From Pseudomonadota bacterium (GTDB taxonomy: Bacteria; Pseudomonadota; Gammaproteobacteria; Xanthomonadales; Xanthomonadaceae), in NCBI GenBank assembly GCA_023395465.1, contig JAEWZE010000294.1, positions 1-56,849 on the forward strand: DNA of 56,849 nucleotides, read 5' to 3'. A program made the translations under genes and the position numbers. Below, piece after piece: positions 37,171-44,387 of this stretch. Every line of letters starts with the position of its first letter. The first letter of the stretch is position 1. Under the pieces are notes generated by a model that did not search any database, had not been told where the DNA came from, and saw nothing but the letters and a program-made list of their open reading frames with translations.

Positions 37171-40100
37171 CCCTCACCGCCCCCTTCGCGATACACGCGG
37201 CACTCGATATCCGCTCGCAGGGAGGGATCTTCGTGCATGGCCTGCTGCAGCTCCTGCATGACTGCGGTCACCCCCGCCGCATCAGCGGAGCGCCGCTCGA
37301 TGCTGCGCACGGAAGAGGATGGCCGTGGCGGCAGCGGCGGAGGTGGCGGGAGCGGAGGCGCGACCATCAGCTTCAGCGCGGCGCCATGCTGGCGGGACAG
37401 CTCAGCCTCCAGCCGGGTGACGTGTTCGTCGGATGCCAGCGCTGCCGTCGCCGCGCCGAGCACGTCCGCGGCAGGCGCGTCGCTGCGACCCAGGCCGCGG
37501 AACGTCTCCAGCACCTGCCACTGCGGTGAACGCAGCGTTGCCGTCAGCGCCGACGCAGACGCCATGACCGTGCCCATCGCAGCGCTGGAAGTGTCCAGCC
37601 GTGCCTGCGCCAGCACCGCCACGGTGTCCGCGCTGGTGTCGGCCAAGGCAATCAGCAGATCGAGCGACGCCCGGACGGTGCGCATACGCGCGCAATCATC
37701 CTGTACACCCCAGTCGCCCAGACGCGCTTCCAAAGCCGCGCGGTAATCACGCACGACACCCATCTTCTCGCCGGCGTGCCGTCGCAGCGCCTGCACCATG
37801 CTGGCCACGTTGCCGGGATTGCGGCCGGCACCCGTGCCTACTTCGCCAAAGATATCCGATGCACGGCGCACCGCCTCTTTCCACAACGCCTCATCCGGAA
37901 GCGCCTGCTCGCGCAGCTCGCACTCTCGCTGCAGCCCACCGATCTCCGCTTGCACCGGCCCGCCGTGCAGGTACGGCGTACGGCCAGCCTGTGCCGCCCA
38001 GGCCAGGATGATCAGATCGGACACGTCGTCCTGCAGCCCCATGGCTTGCGGCTCGTCAATCCACTGCCGAAGCTGCCGTACGGTGGGATTCTCCACGCCC
38101 TCGGCGGCCATCCTGCGGGTGAAGTGGTTGCGCCAGTGGTCTTCCAGCGATAGCTGCGCTTCGCCGCACCTGGCCAGGTTGAGCGGCTGCACGATGCGGC
38201 GGATCTCGTCGCGCCGCCCCCGCTCCAGGTCGGCGCGCCCGTTGGGAGAATCCACCGCCTCGCGCAGCGCATCCAGCGACCACCTCAAGGCGGCGCGCCG
38301 CACTTCGCCCTCGAACTTTGGATGGGCCGGGTACTGGTGGGCCAACACTTGGTCCAGCAGATGTTCCACACTCTCCTTGAAGCCACCGCCCGGCGGCGGC
38401 TGCAGTCGCAGTCCGCTGGCCAAGGACTGGAAGTGCTCGTCCAGGGTGTGGCTGGTGTGCACGTCGTTGCCGGTGCCCTGAGCGATCCCGTAGGCCTGCT
38501 TGAGCGCGGCGCGCACCCGCAGCTCCAGCTGGTCACGCTGGCTCTTGAGCGTTGCCCGGGCCTCGGTGCGCTCCACCGGCTGCAGGTGCGCTCCGTACTC
38601 GTCCAGCCGCGGGCCGGACAGCACGTGGTTCAGGATCACCAGCCGCCCCAGATCATCCAGCGCCCGCTCGTTGAGGAATGAGGGAATCCAGGCGATCGTG
38701 CGCACCGACTCGGCGCGCTCGCGGAAGGTCTGCAGCCGTGCGCGATCGTCGGCCGGCGTACGCGCCGGATCCTCATCGAACGGATAATCGATCAGCAGCC
38801 GCCACACGCCATCGCCCGGGCGCATGCTTTCATCCGTCAGCTCGCGCACGTTCTGTAGCAGCACCTCGGTCCGCCGCGGTGTGCCGCGCCACAGCCAGCT
38901 GTATTCCGGCGCCAACAGCGCCGTGGACGTATCGATCCCGATTTCGCCGAACAGCAGGTCCTTCACCATCCGAACGCGGTTGCCGAAGTTGTCCATGGCG
39001 CGCGCGTTTTCCAGCACGCCCTCCACGTCCACGCCGCTGAGCTGCATGCTGATGACCGGATGCACCGCATCAGCGCTGAGCTGGATCTCACCTGCATGGC
39101 TGGCCCAGCCACGGACCTTGGCGAGCACGGTGCCGGCCTCGCCGTTGGGCAGCGGCGAGCGGATGGTGCCGTGGTTGAGCGCTGCCAGCCGGGTCGGCGT
39201 CAGGTTGCGCAGCGCCTCCACCTCCGGCGCCAGCGTGGACAGCAGCAGCGTCTTGAGGATCCCGGCATCGGCGCGGTAGCGGCGGATCACCTGCGGATCG
39301 GCATTGCCATCGAGGATGTCCTGGTTGGAGACGCCGTGATCGGCCTCCAGCAGTGGCACCAGCTTGCGGTTCCACACCTCGCGTGCACGATCGAACAGGT
39401 TCTTGATCACCGGGGTGAATGGCTCATCACCGTCGATGATCGCGTCGAACAGGTCGCCCACGGGGATCACGTCGCCAAGCTTCAGCCGATCCTTGTTCTG
39501 CACCAGCAGCTGCAGCATCAGCTTCAGCGCGGTGCGCTCGCGCTGCAGCAGCCCCGACAGTGCCACCAGCACCTGCACCAGGGCCGGGCTGAAGGGATAG
39601 ACCTGCTCGAACATGCGCTTGTCACCCTCGTGGGTGAGCAGGATGTCCAGCACCTCCTGTCGCACGCGCGCAGTGCGCTCGAAGGCCTCTTGCAACTGCT
39701 GCTTCTCGGTCTCGCCTCGCGGCTGCAGCAGGCGACGCTCGATGATGGCCGGCAGGTTACGGTCCTCGAGCTTGATCTCGTCGAAGCGCGCCTCCCACCA
39801 CTGCAGCACATCGGCGAACGCCAACTGCTGCGCGCCGGGCACGGAGGCGCCGACCAGTTCGCGCAGGTCGCGCTGGCGGGCGATGAAGCTCACGATCGGG
39901 ATCGGCCGATTGGCCGCCTCGGCCTCCACCAGCTTGGCCACCTTCTGGCCTTCCCGGTTCAGGAACGCCTGGTCCTGCGAATGGCTGGCCAGCCACAGGA
40001 TCAGTTCGTCGAGGAACAGGACGACCGCGCGATAGCCCAGACTCTTCGCGTGCTGGGACATGACGGCCAGGCCGCGGTCCAGGCTCACATAGTTCTCGGT

Positions 40101-40805
40101 ATCGGCGTTGGCGTGCAGATGGCCGAAAAACGCGTCGACCAGATCGCCCACCAGCCGCCGGTGCTCGGCATCATCGGGATCGGCTGCGGCGGCTGCCTCA
40201 TAGGCCTCGGCATTCCAGCCCCCACCCAGACTGCCCCAACCGCCACCGCCGCCACTGCCACCCAGCGCCTCGAAAAAGCGCTCATCGCCCATCTGCCCGC
40301 GCAGCCGATGCGCGTTCTGGATCAGTTCCGCGCTGCGATAGAAGCCGGGCGTGGGCGCATCCGGGTGCTTCTCGCGGACGTGCGCTGCATAGCCCCCCAG
40401 AATCGCCTGCTCCATGCTGCGCGCGCCGATCATGTGGAAGGGTACGACCAGGTAGCTGCCACCCTCCCACCAGGCGTTGGCCTCGCGCACCACGGCGGCC
40501 AGCTCGGGGATGGCACGCGCATCGGCATCGCCTTCCAGAATCATATCCAGCACCGCCATGAAATGGCTCTTGCCGCTGCCGAAGCTGCCGTGCAGGTAGG
40601 CGCCCTTGGAGGAGTTGCCGCCCACCGCGCTGCCGATCAGCGACAGCGCCTGCCGGAACGACTGCACCAGCTGCGGAGTGACCACGTACTGCTGCAGCGT
40701 CTGCTTGCGCTTGTCGGCCTGCAACCCTTCGGTAAGGCGCAGGACGAAATCGCCTTGGTGGACGGCATCCGGGACGGTGAAGATGTCGCCGATCGTGGTG
40801 GTCAT
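37167..40805 (-). CDS. pglY: PglY (BrxC-like) large ATPase of BREX type 2
   Basis: A 1212-residue P-loop ATPase. Walker A is HGSFGSGKSHF (residues 72-82) and the Walker B-like segment is AVVLFLDELILWLASHS (about 250). A Gly-rich loop (GGSGGGGGWGSLGGG) interrupts the ATPase domain, and a Pro-rich stretch (APPLPPPPPLPPRP) lies near the C-terminus. The start at 40805 (MTTTIGDIF) overlaps the stop of the nucleotidyltransferase gene (ATGA); the family N-terminus supports it. PglY/BrxC is the central ATPase of the BREX complex. Confidence 0.94.
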   Translation of the reverse strand: MTTTIGDIFTVPDAVHQGDFVLRLTEGLQADKRKQTLQQYVVTPQLVQSFRQALSLIGSAVGGNSSKGAYLHGSFGSGKSHFMAVLDMILEGDADARAIPELAAVVREANAWWEGGSYLVVPFHMIGARSMEQAILGGYAAHVREKHPDAPTPGFYRSAELIQNAHRLRGQMGDERFFEALGGSGGGGGWGSLGGGWNAEAYEAAAAADPDDAEHRRLVGDLVDAFFGHLHANADTENYVSLDRGLAVMSQHAKSLGYRAVVLFLDELILWLASHSQDQAFLNREGQKVAKLVEAEAANRPIPIVSFIARQRDLRELVGASVPGAQQLAFADVLQWWEARFDEIKLEDRNLPAIIERRLLQPRGETEKQQLQEAFERTARVRQEVLDILLTHEGDKRMFEQVYPFSPALVQVLVALSGLLQRERTALKLMLQLLVQNKDRLKLGDVIPVGDLFDAIIDGDEPFTPVIKNLFDRAREVWNRKLVPLLEADHGVSNQDILDGNADPQVIRRYRADAGILKTLLLSTLAPEVEALRNLTPTRLAALNHGTIRSPLPNGEAGTVLAKVRGWASHAGEIQLSADAVHPVISMQLSGVDVEGVLENARAMDNFGNRVRMVKDLLFGEIGIDTSTALLAPEYSWLWRGTPRRTEVLLQNVRELTDESMRPGDGVWRLLIDYPFDEDPARTPADDRARLQTFRERAESVRTIAWIPSFLNERALDDLGRLVILNHVLSGPRLDEYGAHLQPVERTEARATLKSQRDQLELRVRAALKQAYGIAQGTGNDVHTSHTLDEHFQSLASGLRLQPPPGGGFKESVEHLLDQVLAHQYPAHPKFEGEVRRAALRWSLDALREAVDSPNGRADLERGRRDEIRRIVQPLNLARCGEAQLSLEDHWRNHFTRRMAAEGVENPTVRQLRQWIDEPQAMGLQDDVSDLIILAWAAQAGRTPYLHGGPVQAEIGGLQRECELREQALPDEALWKEAVRRASDIFGEVGTGAGRNPGNVASMVQALRRHAGEKMGVVRDYRAALEARLGDWGVQDDCARMRTVRASLDLLIALADTSADTVAVLAQARLDTSSAAMGTVMASASALTATLRSPQWQVLETFRGLGRSDAPAADVLGAATAALASDEHVTRLEAELSRQHGAALKLMVAPPLPPPPPLPPRPSSSVRSIERRSADAAGVTAVMQELQQAMHEDPSLRADIECRVYREGGGEG

Positions 40806-41608
40806 TCCAGTATTTCCCCTAGTGCCAGTCGGCACATCTGCCGCATCCGCTCCGGATCCAGCGTACGATCGGCGGGAATTGCTGCCGCGTCGCGGATCCG
40901 GTCGTCCAGCCGGCCGAAAATGGTGTCTGTCGCCTGCAACAGCGCGCGCTGCTGCCGTGTGTGAAGTGTAGGCGCAAGCTGATCGCGCCACAGCCGGCGA
41001 AGGGCATCGAGCTGCCCGCCAAAAAGTTCCAAAGTGTCATGGATGTACAGGATGTCCTGCGCCTTCTTGGCCGGCAGGCGCTGATCATGGATCAGCAGCC
41101 GCTGAGCGATGAAGCTTGCGGGATTGGGTACACGAATGGCTGCGTCGACGGCCGGCTCCCAGCCCCCTCCCAGGATGACCTGCCAAGGCGACTCAAGCAG
41201 CAGGTCCAGATGGCGAAGGCGCTGGGCACTCACGCCGGCCCTGGCAACAGTGGCCATCGGCTCGCCGCCGCGCCGCCGGCCACTGCCGGTCAGCGGAGTC
41301 AGGAACTCGGCGTAGAAGCCCGAGCCATCATCTCCAAGTGTGTACTGCGATACCGGAGGCCTGTGATTGCCCATCAGCAGTTCCACAAAGCCCGCGCCCA
41401 GGAGGCGAGCGCGGATATCGCCTTCCAGTCGCTCTCCCTCGGCGAACGCGACGTCGGCGTCCAGCGTCACCACAGGTCGGTAGGCCGGCACCGCCGCGTC
41501 CGGATGCAGCCGGTACAGCCGAAACGCCCAGCCGCCCACAAACACCAACTGTTGCAGCCACGGCGACAAGCCGGCTACCAACCGTCCGAATGCGTTCTTC
41601 TCACTCAT
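40802..41608 (-). CDS. AbiEii-like nucleotidyltransferase
   Basis: A 268-residue nucleotidyltransferase-fold protein. The fold's signature is present as FVGGWAFRLYRLHP (residues 23-36) with the metal-binding pair in TLDADVAF (D50 and D52), and LLIHDQRLPAKKAQDILYI is the helical segment after it. Paired with the AbiEi-like gene upstream (ATGA overlap), it resembles the toxin of type IV AbiE systems, which act by nucleotidyl transfer. It also overlaps pglY, so it is fixed inside the BREX operon. The pairing suggests a toxin and regulator unit that either guards BREX or serves as a BREX accessory. Confidence 0.8.
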   Translation of the reverse strand: MSEKNAFGRLVAGLSPWLQQLVFVGGWAFRLYRLHPDAAVPAYRPVVTLDADVAFAEGERLEGDIRARLLGAGFVELLMGNHRPPVSQYTLGDDGSGFYAEFLTPLTGSGRRRGGEPMATVARAGVSAQRLRHLDLLLESPWQVILGGGWEPAVDAAIRVPNPASFIAQRLLIHDQRLPAKKAQDILYIHDTLELFGGQLDALRRLWRDQLAPTLHTRQQRALLQATDTIFGRLDDRIRDAAAIPADRTLDPERMRQMCRLALGEILE

Positions 41609-42756
41609 GCTTCGCGCCCCATCACCGGGGCCAACACCGTCCGCGCAAGATGATCGGCTTGCTCGCGACCCCGCGCCGGGTGCGACGACACATCCAGCCA
41701 GACCTGCAGGATGTCCGACACGCGGACACCTCGTACCTCCACCGCGCCGCGAAAGACCGATTCGGGCGTGGCCACCTGCTTGAGGATGAGTTGCGGCGGC
41801 TCGCCCGGCGACACTTCCACTAGCTCCGGCCACGCCTGATGCGGAGACTCCGGCAGTTTGCGCACGCAGACCCAAGGCAGACCATCGGCCACGTGCCCCG
41901 AATCAAGCAGGCTGGCTGCGGCGAACAGGCCAATGCAGGCATCCTGATGGCGTGCCACCACTTTGCCGAGCTGCTCCTGTGGTGCCCCGGGCATCAGGAA
42001 GCGCGTCGGCAGCTCCGGCGTGGCCCGCGAGGCAGCCGCCTGCCAGCGACGGAACAGCTCCGCGCGTCGCACCAGACGCAGCACAGGGCCGCTTTCGTCG
42101 AGGAAGCCTTCCTCGCGCAGGCGTTTGATGAATCGAGACACGCTCATCGCCGACACCTTGGCCGCCTCCGCCAGCTCCGCGGCCTTGCCGTACTGGCCGC
42201 GCGGGGCGCTCAGCAGGTGTTCGGGCACCTCTGGAGCCAGCAGGACCTTCAGCAGCCACTGGTTCAGATCCGAGAACAGATCGTGGCTGCGCCTGGGCGC
42301 TGCGCCTTTCCGTCGTACAGCCGATGCTTTTGGCTCGGCGTTCAAGCTGTCCAGCCCCTCGCCTACGAACCAGCGGCCGCCATCGTCATCGATCAGGCCG
42401 ACGGCCGAGTGCGGCGCATAGTCCTCTCGGAAACGGCTGACACGCTCGCGCAGGGCCTTTGTCAGGCGCCCGACCCACACCACGGCCAGCGGCTGTGCGC
42501 TGGGAAACCGGGCGGCATAGTGCATGGCCTGCAGGATGGCCTGCGACAGCAATGGGATGGTCCGGTCGGCCCGCCCTTCTGCAGAAGACTTCAGCTCCAC
42601 CACGTACCGATGGCGTCCCTTGGACACCAGCAGGTCTGGCCCGGAGTCGTCCGGCTCAAGCGTCACCGACCAACCGTCGTCCCCAAGCACATCCGCCAAC
42701 GCCGTTGCGCGCGCACAGCTCTGGGAGTCAGCTCTCTGGGAGACATCTTCTAACAT
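41605..42756 (-). CDS. AbiEi-like regulator/antitoxin with PD-(D/E)xK-like N-terminus
   Basis: A 383-residue protein using the ATG at 42756. The N-terminus has GPDLLVSKGRHRYVVELKSS, which is the D41...E54-x-K56 pattern of PD-(D/E)xK folds. A winged-helix block, AAELAEAAKVSAMSVSRFIK, follows near residue 200. The C-terminal part resembles AbiEi antitoxins (VRKLPESP, GVRVSDILQVWLD). AbiEi proteins bind inverted repeats at their own promoters and repress; exactly such a palindrome covers this start. An ATG at 42780 is in frame, but it lies inside the promoter spacer, so I prefer the second ATG. Downstream gene overlaps by ATGA. Whether the nuclease-like domain cuts is unknown. Confidence 0.75.
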   Translation of the reverse strand: MLEDVSQRADSQSCARATALADVLGDDGWSVTLEPDDSGPDLLVSKGRHRYVVELKSSAEGRADRTIPLLSQAILQAMHYAARFPSAQPLAVVWVGRLTKALRERVSRFREDYAPHSAVGLIDDDGGRWFVGEGLDSLNAEPKASAVRRKGAAPRRSHDLFSDLNQWLLKVLLAPEVPEHLLSAPRGQYGKAAELAEAAKVSAMSVSRFIKRLREEGFLDESGPVLRLVRRAELFRRWQAAASRATPELPTRFLMPGAPQEQLGKVVARHQDACIGLFAAASLLDSGHVADGLPWVCVRKLPESPHQAWPELVEVSPGEPPQLILKQVATPESVFRGAVEVRGVRVSDILQVWLDVSSHPARGREQADHLARTVLAPVMGREA

Positions 42757-42785
42757 GGCCACGTTATATAACATGGCCATGTTAG
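42750..42785. promoter_or_regulatory. 36-nt near-perfect palindrome, two direct copies of a 16-bp operator
   Basis: The whole stretch is a palindrome with one mismatched pair. It is built from two self-palindromic sites, TAACATGGCCACGTTA (42751-42766) and TAACATGGCCATGTTA (42769-42784), with centres 18 bp apart. The first codons of the AbiEi-like gene run through it. The site overlaps a promoter's spacer and -10 (42763-42791), as an autorepressor operator should. Confidence 0.8.
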
Positions 42786-42791
42786 AAACAA
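42763..42791 (-). promoter_or_regulatory. Internal promoter of the BREX operon, likely leaderless
   Basis: On the minus strand -35 TTGTTT (42791-42786), a 17-bp spacer and -10 TATAAC (42768-42763). The expected start of transcription, 6-8 nt after the -10, falls at 42757-42755, on the ATG at 42756. No Shine-Dalgarno sequence precedes either candidate start, which fits leaderless translation. It would transcribe abiEi-abiEii-pglY-pglZ-brxD-brxHI. Confidence 0.6.
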
Positions 42792-42812
42792 GCGCTAATT
42801 GCTGGTACGTAC

Positions 42813-43229
42813 TTACGCTGTGCGTAACGTCCGGATCGGGATGCCGGGCTCAGGCGCGCTGGGCAGTCTGGTCTTCTTCTCGCTGGTGACCAGCTCATCG
42901 GCACCGGCCGCGACAGCACATGCCACATGTAAGGCATCCCCAGCCCCGAGCCCGTTCCGTTGACCGCGTTCCAACGCGTCGTCCACGATGGCTTCTGTAC
43001 ATGGCACCAGGACAGCGGCCTCAAAGAAGCTCCGGTAGAACTCGCGCTCCTCCACCCGCTTGTTGAATACGGGTTTGGGCATGACTTCCAGCTCCGTGAT
43101 CCGGCTGTACAAATGTTCTGTCTCGGCGTCGTCGAGCAACGCCAGCGCCGCATCGGAAAGCTCGGGCTCCTCGGCCTTGAAGGCCACCATCAGCACGCAG
43201 GAGTCAACGTAGACGCGCCTCCTGGCCAT
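42813..43229 (-). CDS. PIN-domain ribonuclease-type toxin
   Basis: A 138-residue PIN-domain protein. The acidic residues of the metal site appear in VYVDSCVLMVAF (D8), YSRITELEV (E about 47) and GLGAGDALHVACAV (D about 98), followed by ADELVTSEKK, the usual C-terminal strand. PIN toxins cut RNA and are held by a small antitoxin encoded just upstream, here with a 5-nt gap. It precedes the AbiE-like promoter by about 20 nt. Confidence 0.85.
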   Translation of the reverse strand: MARRRVYVDSCVLMVAFKAEEPELSDAALALLDDAETEHLYSRITELEVMPKPVFNKRVEEREFYRSFFEAAVLVPCTEAIVDDALERGQRNGLGAGDALHVACAVAAGADELVTSEKKTRLPSAPEPGIPIRTLRTA

Positions 43230-43234
43230 GCCTA

Positions 43235-43588
43235 TCAGCGAAACTCCTCAAGGTCGGCCACGATCTTTGCAGCGGGTATCAACCGCATCCCCTTGGCAAC
43301 TGCGGCTTCACGCAGGGCCAGCAAGCGGCGCCCCAAATCGGTCTTGGGCTGGTAGCGGTTCGGCTTTATGACAGCGGCGCGAGCAGTCCCGGCGCCCACC
43401 TTGGTCACAGGCTCCCACGCGGGCCGAATGACATCGCGTGGCGCTTCAACTTCCACAGCCGGCACGCAGGAACCCGCGAATACAAGCATCCCGCTCAACA
43501 GCGGCGTCACGAATCTGTTCCCGCCCGTGGGTAAACCACTGCCGGATCGCAGTGCTGTACCAATAGAGTTCGTCCCCTCGAAACTCAT
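43235..43588 (-). CDS. Small antitoxin-like protein paired with the PIN gene, 117 aa
   Basis: A 117-residue protein whose last 35 residues (LGRRLLALREAAVAKGMRLI then AAKIVADLEEF) look like the toxin-wrapping C-terminus of small antitoxins paired with PIN toxins. The N-terminal 60 residues are unlike a known DNA-binding domain. The ATG at 43588 overlaps the stop of the TIGR04255-like gene (ATGA); an internal ATG at 43489 is an alternative start. Its role as antitoxin is inferred from position and C-terminus. Confidence 0.6.
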   Translation of the reverse strand: MSFEGTNSIGTALRSGSGLPTGGNRFVTPLLSGMLVFAGSCVPAVEVEAPRDVIRPAWEPVTKVGAGTARAAVIKPNRYQPKTDLGRRLLALREAAVAKGMRLIPAAKIVADLEEFR

Positions 43589-44328
43589 GTGTACTCAGGC
43601 CCCAGTCGTCGTTCGGTTTCGTCCGTAAGCAACGAGAAAAACTGCTTCTTGTTGCGCTGATGAAGCTGTTCCAGCACTTCACGGTACCGGCCGGGAAAAT
43701 CCGGGAACTGCTCCCTGTGAATGGTATCCACGTCCAGCAGCAAACCCGTCTTGTCAGGCAGGCCCACCTGATGTGCCTGCACTGGCGAAGTGATCTGTAT
43801 CACCGTTGTCACCGGTCCGTCCACGAACTCCACCCTCATGGCGCTCGGCTGTTGATCGATCCTGCTACCGCCAAGGGACAAGTCGGCATTGAGCCAGCTC
43901 AGCGCGGGGACCTCGTCCTCAAACGAAATCACGTCCAGGTATTTCAGCGACAGCCAATCAAATGAATTGATGAACGACTGCGCGCACACAATGTCGAACA
44001 CCTGGCAGATGTAAGCACTGAATTCCGTCCAGCCGGGGTACGGAGCGCGCAGTGCGACCGACACCACGCGCGGGCCGACCTGGATGATCCGGTTGTCCTT
44101 GGACATGGCCACCTGCGGGCGAAACGCCAGCGACGGCTCGGCCGCCACCATCTCCGCAGGGAATGGAACCGGAAAGGTCCTGCCCTGCTGATCGAACGGC
44201 CCCAACTGAGCGTGAAGGATGCCCGGCAGCAGGTTGACGGCGGCATCACCCGCAGCATCGAACCTGACCTCGCTCACGACCTCCAGGATAGGCTCGGATG
44301 CGAGGCGGGTGGGTAGCTTCTTGCTCAT
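43585..44328 (-). CDS. TIGR04255-like protein
   Basis: A 247-residue protein of the TIGR04255 type: N-terminal PILEVVSEVRFD, middle GWTEFSAYICQVFDIV and SFDWLSLKYLDVISFED, C-terminal HQRNKKQFFSLLTDETERRL. The family is widespread in accessory regions and has no known activity. The ATG at 44328 has a strong AGGAGG six bases upstream, which decides it over a start at 44352. It lies 59 nt after pglX and overlaps the next gene, so it begins a three-gene unit with the antitoxin-like and PIN genes. Confidence 0.75.
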   Translation of the reverse strand: MSKKLPTRLASEPILEVVSEVRFDAAGDAAVNLLPGILHAQLGPFDQQGRTFPVPFPAEMVAAEPSLAFRPQVAMSKDNRIIQVGPRVVSVALRAPYPGWTEFSAYICQVFDIVCAQSFINSFDWLSLKYLDVISFEDEVPALSWLNADLSLGGSRIDQQPSAMRVEFVDGPVTTVIQITSPVQAHQVGLPDKTGLLLDVDTIHREQFPDFPGRYREVLEQLHQRNKKQFFSLLTDETERRLGPEYT

Positions 44329-44387
44329 CCCGTCCCTCCTGAACAGCTGCAAGTATCAATCACAAGCGCTCCGTCCGGCAAATGGTG

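Noticed and set aside
42757..42780. Upstream ATG (42780) as the start of the AbiEi-like gene
   Set aside because: It lies in the spacer of the predicted promoter and its eight extra residues are simply the translation of the palindrome; kept only as an alternative.
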